Shown piece after piece: positions 54,634-62,410 of a stretch of 64,000 bases of DNA. The DNA is from Subtercola endophyticus (GTDB lineage: Bacteria; Actinomycetota; Actinomycetes; Actinomycetales; Microbacteriaceae), in contig NZ_CP087997.1 of assembly GCF_021044565.1 (NCBI RefSeq), forward strand, positions 3,844,001-3,908,000, given 5' to 3'. Both the position numbers and the translations under genes were made by a program. The notes under the pieces are model-generated. The model saw only the letters and a program-made list of their open reading frames with translations, ran no database searches and was not told where the DNA came from. Numbering within the stretch: the first letter of the stretch is position 1; each line of letters opens with the position of its first letter.

Positions 54634-54698
54634 GTGCTGTGCTGTGCTGTGCTGTGCTGTGCCGTGCCGTGCCGTGCCGTGCCGTGCTGTGCTGTGCT
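54634..54698 (+). repeat. Pentanucleotide microsatellite, 13 copies
   Basis: Five GTGCT, five GTGCC and three GTGCT units with no interruption. It lies about 57 bp before the start of beta-propeller copy 2, upstream of its promoter. Copy number could change by slippage. Confidence 0.95.
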
Positions 54699-54754
54699 GG
54701 AGGGGATGCTGTCGGCGTTTGCTTAACTGATGATTAATCGACTAACCTCGTCGT

Positions 54755-56167
54755 ATGTCACTGAAACATTCTCATTCTTTGTCGCGCAGCCTTACGCGCG
54801 CCGCCTGCATCGCCACCGTCGTCGGGCTATCGGCCTTCGGCCTGGCTGCTTCGGCGAACGCTGCAACGACGCACTTCGGCCCCATTCCGGGTTCGCCCGT
54901 TTCGGTCGAATTGAAGCCGGTCGCCGTCGCGTTCGACAACAACGTCAATCCGCTCACCCACCACAAGCAGGTGTACGTCGCCAATTCCGATTCCGATTCG
55001 ATCAGCGTCATCGATGCTTCAACGCACCTCGTGACGAACACGATCAGTATCAGCACCCACAAGGACGCGAAACCGAGCGCCATTGTGATCAATCAGGCTG
55101 ACGACCTCGTCTTCGTCGCTGCGTATGAAGATGATTCGGTCACCGTCATCAACGGCCGCACGAACACAATTTCGAGCACGGGTGACCCGGTGGGCGTGGC
55201 GCCCGACGCCCTCGCATGGGATTCCGTGAATCATCGCGTTTACGTCGCCGACTATGGCGACGGCACAGTTACGGCCCTCGATGACCGCACGGGCGCACTA
55301 TTTCCACTCGAAGGCTTCACTGTCGGGTCGGGCGGCGCGACAAGCAAGCCCGAAGGCATCGCGGTCGACTCTGTGAACAGAAAGATCGTGGTCGCCGCCC
55401 AAGGCGACAACGCGGTGTTCGTCTACGACGCCGACACCCCGACCACGTATGTGCGGCTCAGCGGAACGTTCGCAAGCCCCAACGCCGTGGCGGTCGATTC
55501 GAGCCGGAGCCGGGCGTACATCGCGAACTACGACAACGACACCGTAAGTGTCTTCAACATCGCGACGAGCGCCGAGGTTTCGGGATCGCCTATCGCCGTC
55601 AGTGCGAATCCGAATGCACTCGCGGTCGACCCGAGCTCAGGTACCGTGTACGTCGCCAACTTCAACGCTTCGGTACTTTCTGTGATCGACCCGACGTCGT
55701 TCTCCGTGACCGGGGCCGGCCCGGTCGGGGCCAAGCCCTCCGGTGTGGCCGTCGCCGGCGACGAGATCTACGTCTCGAATCAGAAGGACAACACGGTTTC
55801 GATTCTCGGCGCGACAGTGAGTCCGACGATCACGTCCGGCGCGCCGGGCGCTGCGACCGTCGGATCGTCGTACAACTTTCCGTTCGCCGCGACCGGAACC
55901 CCGTCTGCGATGACGTTCTCGGTTACCGGTTCGCTGCCGGCCGGGGTCACCCTGGTCGACGGAGCGCTGGTCGGCACGCCGACCGAGAGCGGGGACTTCA
56001 CGTTCGCGCTTCACGCTTCGAACGGCGTCGATCCCGACGCGACCATGAGCTACACGCTGCATGTGAACGCCGCAGCGGTCACCCCGACACCCACGCCGAC
56101 ACCCACGCCGACTCCGACGCCCACGCCGACTACCCCAGGTGGCCACCTGCCGCAGGTCGCCGGCTAA
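54755..56167 (+). CDS. Secreted YVTN-type beta-propeller protein, copy 2
   Basis: 470 residues, the same length and order as copy 1: signal peptide (FGLAASANAATTHFGP), YVTN blades (VYVANSDSDSISVIDAST; VYVADYGDGTVTALDD; AYIANYDNDTVSVFN), the PTITSGAPGAATVGSSYNF Ig-like domain, and a longer (TPTP)n stalk ending HLPQVAG. TAACCT lies 6 nt before ATG 54755; the segment TCGTCG before ATG is shared with copy 1. A tandem duplication with divergence; likely a variable surface protein pair. Confidence 0.9.
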   Translation: MSLKHSHSLSRSLTRAACIATVVGLSAFGLAASANAATTHFGPIPGSPVSVELKPVAVAFDNNVNPLTHHKQVYVANSDSDSISVIDASTHLVTNTISISTHKDAKPSAIVINQADDLVFVAAYEDDSVTVINGRTNTISSTGDPVGVAPDALAWDSVNHRVYVADYGDGTVTALDDRTGALFPLEGFTVGSGGATSKPEGIAVDSVNRKIVVAAQGDNAVFVYDADTPTTYVRLSGTFASPNAVAVDSSRSRAYIANYDNDTVSVFNIATSAEVSGSPIAVSANPNALAVDPSSGTVYVANFNASVLSVIDPTSFSVTGAGPVGAKPSGVAVAGDEIYVSNQKDNTVSILGATVSPTITSGAPGAATVGSSYNFPFAATGTPSAMTFSVTGSLPAGVTLVDGALVGTPTESGDFTFALHASNGVDPDATMSYTLHVNAAAVTPTPTPTPTPTPTPTPTTPGGHLPQVAG

Positions 56168-56210
56168 AGTGCGACACCCCCGAAACCTGGGTCAGCTCGA
56201 CGCGCAGAGG

Positions 56211-57134
56211 GTGAGACGCATCGCGAGCGCGGCGGTAACCACCGTTGCGCTCGCGATAGCTCTGAGCTCGTGCGCGATGTTCGAAGCGCCGCCGCAGACG
56301 ACCGGAGCGGCAGCAGCGACATCTTCGATGGCGCCAGCTGAGGTCTATGTTGCTCCGACAGCCGATGCGATCGCTGCACTGCCCGAGGCCAAGTACAACG
56401 CGACCATCGCCGGGCTGATGCCCGCGGGGCAGTCGGCGGCAGCCGGTTCCCCTGCAGCCGGTTCCCCGGCGACCGGGACCCCTGCAACCGGGTCCCCGGC
56501 GACCGTACCCGGGGCCGCAGCCACCTTCCACCTGAGTGTCGACGCGGCGCTGTACGGGGCAGACCGCGTGACGCCGGTCGCGCGACTGGCGGCGTCGAAC
56601 TTTCTCGGGGATCCGACGGTGGTGGTGCCGGTGCAGACCGTCGGCGACTGGACGCTCATCTTGACGCCCAGTCGGCAGGCGCTTCCGTCGGCGAACAACG
56701 GCAGTGCCCCGGCGCAGACCACAGCCTGGATCCGCACGAGTCTGCTCACGAAAGACGCCGACCTGGTCAGCCACATCGACGTCTCGCTCGGTGGGCAGAC
56801 GCTCACCATCGTGACGCCGGGTCAGCCCGATCAGTCATTCGCGGTGGGCGTCGGCGCGCCCGATACTCCGACACCCACGGGCGTCACGGGGTACATCCAG
56901 GCCCGCTATCTCGACGCGAGCCAGGGGGAGTCGGTCTACCCGATCCAACTCACGTCGCTGCACTCCGCCGCGGCTGATGAACCTTTCGGGGGTTCCGACG
57001 GCGGACTCATCGGAGTGCACTTCGAACAAGAGAACACCGGCCAGATCTCGCACGGGTGCATCCGTCTGCCCGCCGACGCGATCACCGCCGTCAACGCGCT
57101 CCCGCTCGGAACCCTCATCACCATCACGGCCTGA
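56211..57134 (+). CDS. L,D-transpeptidase (YkuD) lipoprotein
   Basis: About 307 residues. Signal peptide with lipobox ALSSC. Pro/Ala/Gly/Thr linker (AGSPAAGSPATGTPATGSPA), then a domain ending with the YkuD catalytic motif HFEQENTGQISHGCIRLP (His, Ser-His-Gly-Cys). Catalyses 3-3 cross-links or anchors proteins to peptidoglycan. Start uncertain: GTG 56211 gives a textbook signal, GTG 56169 is 1 nt after the preceding stop. Probably in one transcript with the propeller gene. Confidence 0.9.
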   Translation: MRRIASAAVTTVALAIALSSCAMFEAPPQTTGAAAATSSMAPAEVYVAPTADAIAALPEAKYNATIAGLMPAGQSAAAGSPAAGSPATGTPATGSPATVPGAAATFHLSVDAALYGADRVTPVARLAASNFLGDPTVVVPVQTVGDWTLILTPSRQALPSANNGSAPAQTTAWIRTSLLTKDADLVSHIDVSLGGQTLTIVTPGQPDQSFAVGVGAPDTPTPTGVTGYIQARYLDASQGESVYPIQLTSLHSAAADEPFGGSDGGLIGVHFEQENTGQISHGCIRLPADAITAVNALPLGTLITITA

Positions 57135-57503
57135 GGCGCCACTCCCGCCGGCCCCCACACCGAGCCGCGGGACGCCATCAGACCGATGCGCCCGACGCCA
57201 CCAGCTCGGGTGCCCGATCTCGCCTGGCCGTCCGAGCCGCGGCGCAGACCGTCACGCGCGGTGGTTCGGCGCACATGCGCCTGTTCGAGGTACCGCGCTT
57301 GTGCCCAACTACCGCAGCTACGCCAAAAGGGCGCAGACGCGAACGATGAGGCGTCCGGAGAGGGCGAGAGAGCACCGAAGGAGCACCGAGACGGCACCAA
57401 GAGCGCACCGAGCCAGCCCCAAAGGAGCACCGGGCCAGCCCCAAAGGGGCACCGAGATACCACCAACGACGTGCCCACCGCGGCGCAGACCTAGGCTGGG
57501 GGC
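57135..57503. other. 369-bp intergenic region
   Basis: Holds no convincing gene; opposing ORFs are compositional. It contains a 22-bp direct repeat (57413-57434 and 57435-57456, CCAGCCCCAAAGGRGCACCG core) within a stretch of degenerate GCACCGAG repeats (57371-57456), and the SMR promoter TAGGCT at 57492-57497. Confidence 0.6.
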
Positions 57504-57842
57504 GTGGGGTACCTGTTTCTGGCTCTGGCGATCGTCTCCGAAGTCGTCGCCACGGCCTTTCTGAAGTTCACGTCGGGCGAGGGCGCTACCTTCGCCAACC
57601 GGTGGTGGGCTTACCTCATCGTCGTGGTCGGATACGTGGCGAGCTTCGCGATGCTCGCCCTCACCCTGCAGAAGGGCGTGCCGCTCGGAATCGCCTACGC
57701 CGTCTGGGGCGGTGTGGGCATCGTGCTGGTCACGATCATCAGTTGGCTGGTATTCAAGGAGTTTCTGAGCTGGGTACAGATCGCCGGCATCGTGCTCGTC
57801 ATCGGCGGCGTGCTGCTGCTGGAGCTCGGCGTCAAACGTTGA
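57504..57842 (+). CDS. Small multidrug resistance (SMR) efflux protein
   Basis: 112 residues, four membrane helices. The essential Glu13 is in VSEVVATAFLKFT; also YAVWGGVGIVLVTIISWLVF and the closing GIVLVIGGVLLLELG. Exports cationic drugs or guanidinium-like compounds as a dimer. TAGGCT lies 6 nt before GTG, predicting a leaderless mRNA. The MFS gene follows after 15 nt. Confidence 0.94.
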   Translation: MGYLFLALAIVSEVVATAFLKFTSGEGATFANRWWAYLIVVVGYVASFAMLALTLQKGVPLGIAYAVWGGVGIVLVTIISWLVFKEFLSWVQIAGIVLVIGGVLLLELGVKR

Positions 57843-57857
57843 TGGGCCTGTACTGAC

Positions 57858-59294
57858 GTGGATGCTCAAAACCCTGCCGACGGCGAACGAATTGCGAGCC
57901 CGCACCACCAGCGCAACATCGCCCTGCTCGTCGCCGGAACCTTCTTCATGGAGAACCTCGACGGCACCATTCTGACCACGGCCGCCCCGAGCATCGGCGC
58001 GGACTTCGGCGTCGCATCGCTCAGCATCGGCGTCGCGATCACGGCCTACCTGCTCACGCTGGCGGTGCTCATTCCGCTGAGCGGCTGGCTCACCCAGCGG
58101 TTCGGAGCGCGACGCATCTTCTTGACGGCGATCGCCGTGTTCACGCTCGCCTCGATTCTCTGCGCGCTCAGCCAGAACCTCACCGAACTGACAGTCTTCC
58201 GCGTGCTGCAGGGCGTCGGCGGGGCGTTGATGGTGCCGGTCGGCCGCCTCGCGGTGTTGCGCATCACGAGCAAGGCCGACCTGATCCGCACGGTTGCGTT
58301 GCTGACCTGGCCGGCGCTCGCCGCGCCCGTCATCGCGCCGCTGATCGGCGGGATCCTCAGCACCTACGCGAGCTGGCACTGGATCTTTCTTATCAACGTG
58401 CCGCTCGGCCTGGTCGCGTTCGTCGTAGCCGCGCGCATCCTGCCGCGCGAACAACGTGAAACGCCACCGCGGCTCGACTGGCTGGGGCTCGGCCTCACCA
58501 GCGTCGGGCTCGGCGTTCTGGTGTATCTCGGTTCCCTTCTCGCCGGCACCGAGCAGAACGCGGTAGAACTCATCGTGCTCGCGGTTGTCGGCCTCGGGAT
58601 GCTCGCACTTGCGACGGCGCACTTCTTGCGCACCAGCACGCCGCTGCTGCGACTGCGGTCGCTTCGCATCGAGACGTTCCGGGTGTCGAACGCCGGCGGC
58701 GCCGTGTACCGAATGACGTTGTTCGCGGTTCCGTTCTTGCTGCCGCTACTCTTTCAAGACGAGTTCGGCTATTCGCCCGTGCTGGCCGGAACACTGGTGC
58801 TCTTCGTCTTCATCGGCAACTTCGCGATAAAGCCGCTCACCACGCCCATGCTGCGCCGGTTCGGCTTTCGGCCGGTGCTCGTGGCGGCGACTCTGGGGGC
58901 GGCGCTCAGCATGGTGCTCTGCGCTTTTCTCACCGCGGAGACTCCGCTGGTCGTCGTCGCGGTGCTGCTCGTCTTCAGCGGGGTTGCCCGTTCGACGGGC
59001 TTCACGGCGTACAACACCATTGCGTTCGCCGACGTTCCGCAGTCCGAAATGACCGACGCGAACACCCTCACGTCGACCCTGCAGCAGGTCGCGGCCGGCT
59101 TCGGAGTAGCGGTGGGCGCCGTGGCACTGCGCGCCGGCGAGGCGACCTGGGGCGGACTCGGCGCGTTTCAGTTCAGCTTTCTCGTCATCGGCGCCATCAC
59201 CCTGGTCTCGACGGTCGAGGCGTTGCGGTTGAGCCCGAACGCGGGAGCGAACATCCGCCCGCCCGCCGCCCGCGGCCGCGTAAAACGGGCGTAA
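57858..59294 (+). CDS. MFS transporter, DHA2-like drug efflux
   Basis: 478 residues with about 14 membrane helices. ENLDGTILTTAAPSIGADF is the TM1 signature (an LD-T-variant of DHA2), SGWLTQRFGARRIF is motif A, and FRVLQGVGGALMVPVGR is motif C region. GTG 57858 is 15 nt after the SMR stop, suggesting a two-pump operon. Substrate unknown. Confidence 0.9.
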   Translation: MDAQNPADGERIASPHHQRNIALLVAGTFFMENLDGTILTTAAPSIGADFGVASLSIGVAITAYLLTLAVLIPLSGWLTQRFGARRIFLTAIAVFTLASILCALSQNLTELTVFRVLQGVGGALMVPVGRLAVLRITSKADLIRTVALLTWPALAAPVIAPLIGGILSTYASWHWIFLINVPLGLVAFVVAARILPREQRETPPRLDWLGLGLTSVGLGVLVYLGSLLAGTEQNAVELIVLAVVGLGMLALATAHFLRTSTPLLRLRSLRIETFRVSNAGGAVYRMTLFAVPFLLPLLFQDEFGYSPVLAGTLVLFVFIGNFAIKPLTTPMLRRFGFRPVLVAATLGAALSMVLCAFLTAETPLVVVAVLLVFSGVARSTGFTAYNTIAFADVPQSEMTDANTLTSTLQQVAAGFGVAVGAVALRAGEATWGGLGAFQFSFLVIGAITLVSTVEALRLSPNAGANIRPPAARGRVKRA

Positions 59295-59317
59295 CAGCCC
59301 GGCCGTATAGTCGAGTG

Positions 59318-60259
59318 GTGACCGACTCCGACTCCGACCGCCTCGTCGTGACGGGCGCGTCGAAGTCGTACGGCCGCCCCGGATCCCGCCGCGAAGCGCT
59401 CGCCGCGGTCGACTTCGAGATGACGCGCGGCCAGTTCGTGAGCATCATCGGCCCGAGCGGATGCGGCAAATCGACCTTGTTGCGCCTCATGGCGGGCCTC
59501 GAGCATCCCGATACCGGAAGCGTCAGCATCTTCGGCAGCACCCCCGCCGAAGCCTCGGCGGCCAAACGCATCGCGTTCATGCCGCAGGTTCCGGCGTTGC
59601 TGCCGTGGGCGAGCGTGCTCGCGAACGTGAAACTGCCCTCGCGCGTGAACCGGCGAGCGGATGCCCGGCGCGGCGCCGCCGAACGAGAAGCCGCCGAACG
59701 AGAAGCCGCCGAACGAGCAGCCGCCGAACGGCCGGATGCCCGCCCGAACGCCGCCCACCCGGCCGCCGCGGCGCCCGGGGCCCTCGCCGCACCCCCGCGC
59801 CCGCAGCCCACCCCGCACGCAGCGGCCGATCCCGTGGCTCTGCTCACCGAACTCGGACTCGGCGACTCGTTGAGGGCCCTCCCGCACGAGCTCTCGGGTG
59901 GAATGCAGCAGCGCGTGGCCATCGCGCGCGCCTTCGCGACCCAGGCCGACCTGTTGCTGATGGATGAACCCTTTTCTGCCCTCGACGAATTCACCCGCGA
60001 ATCCACGCAAGACCAACTGCTGGCGCTGTGGTCGAAGCTCAGGAGCACGGTGGTTTTCGTGACGCACTCGGTGCCCGAGGCGGTGGTGCTCTCGGATGCG
60101 GTCGTGGTGATGTCACCGCGGCCCGGCCGCATTGCCTCGATCGTGCCGATCGACGTTCCGCGGCCGCGGCGCAGCGGACTGGTCGAGTCGGCGGCGCTGC
60201 ATGAATACGAAGACCTCATCCGCGAGAAGTTGCGTCTCGCCGGGGTGGAACTCTCGTGA
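59318..60259 (+). CDS. ABC transporter ATP-binding protein with an inserted repeat region
   Basis: 313 residues of the SsuB/TauB/ThiZ type. Walker A GPSGCGKST (about 46-54), Q-loop MPQVPALLPW, signature LSGGMQQR, Walker B LLLMDEPFSALDE and switch His in VFVTHSVPEA. Between Q-loop and signature lies an insertion of about 55 residues rich in Ala/Glu/Arg/Pro, encoded partly by 15-bp repeats. TATAGT is 6 nt before GTG 59318. First gene of an importer operon. Confidence 0.92.
   Translation: MTDSDSDRLVVTGASKSYGRPGSRREALAAVDFEMTRGQFVSIIGPSGCGKSTLLRLMAGLEHPDTGSVSIFGSTPAEASAAKRIAFMPQVPALLPWASVLANVKLPSRVNRRADARRGAAEREAAEREAAERAAAERPDARPNAAHPAAAAPGALAAPPRPQPTPHAAADPVALLTELGLGDSLRALPHELSGGMQQRVAIARAFATQADLLLMDEPFSALDEFTRESTQDQLLALWSKLRSTVVFVTHSVPEAVVLSDAVVVMSPRPGRIASIVPIDVPRPRRSGLVESAALHEYEDLIREKLRLAGVELS
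59675..59730 (+). repeat. 15-bp tandem repeat inside the ABC ATPase gene
   Basis: About 3.7 units of GCCGCCGAACGAGAA (59675-59689, 59690-59704, 59705-59719 and a partial), encoding AAERE-type pentapeptides in frame. Confidence 0.9.
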
Positions 60260-61107
60260 GCGACGAGCAGGCCGCACCGCGTGCCGAGCGAGGCAACCGT
60301 GGTGGGCGCGCTCAGCGTGGCGAGTGGGGAGTGACCCGCTCGCGCTGGTCTCCCGCCTTCTGGCTGCCGACCGTGGTTGCCGTGGTGGTCGCCGGCGTCA
60401 TCTGGGAGTGGGTGGCGATCAACAACCCCTACCTGCTTCCGCGCCTCGGCCAGGTGGGCCTGCAACTGGTCACCGAGACGCCGTTCTACCTCGAGAACGC
60501 GGGCGCAACGCTGAGCGAAGCGCTCATCGGTCTCGCCATCGGGCTGGTGTCAGCCTTCATCGTCGCCGTGCTCGTCACGGAATCGGGGCTGCTGAGGCGA
60601 GCGATCATGCCGCTGGCGATCATCCTGAACGTGACGCCGGTCGTGGCGATCGCGCCCGCCCTGGTCGTGGCGTTCGGGTTCGGGCCGGCGCCGAAGCTCA
60701 TCGTCACGGCGCTCATCACGTTTTTCCCGATTCTGATGAACCTCATCACGGGGCTCAATTCGGCCGCGGTGCCGGTGCTGCAAGTCTTCGAAACCCTGCA
60801 CGCGTCGCGGCTCGAGATTCTGTGGCGGTTGCGGTTGCCCGGCAGCCTGCCGTATCTGTTCGCGGCCCTTCGAGTCGTGTTTCCGCTGTCGCTCGTCGGC
60901 GCAGTCGTCGCGGAGTTCTCCGCGCCCGGCGCGGGCAAAGGGCTCGGCACGGTGATCAGCGTGGCGTCGGCCAACTCGCGGCTCGCTGTGGTGTACGCGG
61001 CCATCGCCTGCCTCGCGGCGATGGGATCGCTGCTGTTGCTCGTGGTGATCGTCGTCGAGCGGCGCGTGTTGCGCTGGCACGAGTCGCAGCAGTCCCGCCG
61101 ATCGTGA
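60256..61107 (+). CDS. ABC transporter permease (NMT1/taurine-type importer)
   Basis: 283 residues with six membrane helices and the permease EAA-like loop VFETLHASRLEILWRLRLPGSLPY. Start GTG 60256 overlaps the ATPase stop (GTGA). Forms the membrane channel for the importer with the flanking ATPase and binding protein. Confidence 0.93.
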   Translation: MSDEQAAPRAERGNRGGRAQRGEWGVTRSRWSPAFWLPTVVAVVVAGVIWEWVAINNPYLLPRLGQVGLQLVTETPFYLENAGATLSEALIGLAIGLVSAFIVAVLVTESGLLRRAIMPLAIILNVTPVVAIAPALVVAFGFGPAPKLIVTALITFFPILMNLITGLNSAAVPVLQVFETLHASRLEILWRLRLPGSLPYLFAALRVVFPLSLVGAVVAEFSAPGAGKGLGTVISVASANSRLAVVYAAIACLAAMGSLLLLVVIVVERRVLRWHESQQSRRS

Positions 61108-62261
61108 AACACTTGACTCCCGACAGAACGGACACCATGCTGACCCGCTCGCACCGCCCTGGCCGCTCCCGCACGCGAATTTTCGCGACTGTCGCCGCTG
61201 TATTGGCCGCAACCGCGTTAACACTGAGTGGATGCTCATCCTCCGCCTCGGGCCCGGTCAGCTCTTCGGCGCCCGCCTCCGGATCCGCCATCTCGGCCGA
61301 GCGCTGCGCCCAGAACAAGGCCGCCGGCACCATCAACTACATCACCGGGTATCAGTACCAGGCCTCGGCGAGCATCCTCGACGTTCTCGCGGCCAAGCAG
61401 CTCGGCTACTTCGACGCCCTCTGCCTCGACGTGCAGATTCAGCCGGGCACGGGTGACACGGCCGCGAACGCGCAGCTCGTCGCGGCCGGAACCGCACAGC
61501 TCACCGACCTCGGCGGCGACGCAGATCTGTTGCGGTCGCAGGCGAACGGGGTCGACGTGACGGGCATCGCGACCTACGGGCAGGTGCCGATCGCCACGCT
61601 GATGACCATGCCCAGCATCACGAACCTCAAGCAGCTCGACGGGACCACACTCGGTCAGAAGGGGCAGCTGCCGCCCGAGATCCAGACCATGCTGGTGGAT
61701 GCCGGTGTCGACCTCGGCTCCATCACTCAGGTGGTCGTGGGCTACGACCCGACCATCCTGCCGCGTGGTCAGGTGCAGTCGCTGACCGGGTACAAGTCGA
61801 ACGAGCCGCTGACGTTGAAGGCCGACGGCACCGACGTGACGCAGTGGAACCCGGAGGATTACGGCATTCCGGGCACGTTCGGCACGGTCGCGGCGAACCC
61901 GGCGTTCATCACGGCCAACCCGACGGCGACCGAGGACTTCTTGCGGGCATCCTTTCACGCCTACGACTACTGCCTCACGAATGCCGCCGAGTGCGTCGGC
62001 TACGCGGGCGCCCTCTCGGGTGCGGGCTACGACGTCGACCACAACGTGCAGGTCTGGCAGACGGAGACGGGCCTCGTCACGAAGTCGCAGCCCGCCGGAA
62101 CGCCGCTCGGGTCGCTCAACTCCGACCTGATGGCGAAGGAAATCACGTTCCTCGTCTCGAGCGGTGTTCTGCCGAGCGCCCCCGACCCGGCGAAAGCGAC
62201 CGACTCCTCCTTCCTCAAGGCGATCTACAACGGCACCGACCTCATCTGGCCCGCCCCGTAG
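61104..62261 (+). CDS. ABC transporter substrate-binding lipoprotein, NMT1/ThiY-like
   Basis: 385 residues if GTG 61104, whose codon overlaps the permease stop (GTGA), is used; ATG 61137 is an alternative. Lipobox TLSGCSSS. The mature part (INYITGYQYQASASILDVLAAKQLGYF; GTAQLTDLGGDADLLRS; DFLRASFHAYDYCL) matches the NMT1/ThiY fold that carries thiamine pyrimidine precursors, nitrate, taurine or similar. No biosynthetic gene is nearby, so the substrate is unassigned. Confidence 0.9.
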   Translation: MKHLTPDRTDTMLTRSHRPGRSRTRIFATVAAVLAATALTLSGCSSSASGPVSSSAPASGSAISAERCAQNKAAGTINYITGYQYQASASILDVLAAKQLGYFDALCLDVQIQPGTGDTAANAQLVAAGTAQLTDLGGDADLLRSQANGVDVTGIATYGQVPIATLMTMPSITNLKQLDGTTLGQKGQLPPEIQTMLVDAGVDLGSITQVVVGYDPTILPRGQVQSLTGYKSNEPLTLKADGTDVTQWNPEDYGIPGTFGTVAANPAFITANPTATEDFLRASFHAYDYCLTNAAECVGYAGALSGAGYDVDHNVQVWQTETGLVTKSQPAGTPLGSLNSDLMAKEITFLVSSGVLPSAPDPAKATDSSFLKAIYNGTDLIWPAP

Positions 62262-62297
62262 CCCACGCCCCGCCCTCTCTCGCCCGGCCGGTGGATG

Positions 62298-62358
62298 ATC
62301 GAGCTACGAGTTTGTGCGGGTGGTGAGCCGTGGCACCCGCACAAACGCGTAGCTCGAT
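62298..62358. repeat. 61-bp palindromic element, family B copy 2
   Basis: 24-nt arms with a single mismatch (ATCGAGCTACGAGTTTGTGC and onward) and a 13-nt loop, between two same-strand genes. Nearly the same arms as the copy inside mntH. Confidence 0.9.
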
Positions 62359-62410
62359 GGTGATGGCGGCTTCAGGCTGGCATACAGGCAAGCGCGCCTA
62401 ATGTGAACGT

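Noticed and set aside
54634..54698. Hidden small ORF in the pentamer tract
   Set aside because: Repeats give only low-complexity peptides and no start with a ribosome site.
57318..58622. 434-residue minus-strand ORF over the SMR and MFS genes
   Set aside because: Overlaps two genes with clear membrane-protein motifs and is compositionally biased.
59577..59792. 71-residue minus-strand ORF with VRRLL repeats
   Set aside because: Produced by the 15-bp repeats inside the ABC ATPase gene.
60132..61103. Upstream extension of the binding-protein gene through the permease
   Set aside because: Arg-rich out-of-frame reading of the permease; the lipoprotein signal begins at 61104 or 61137.
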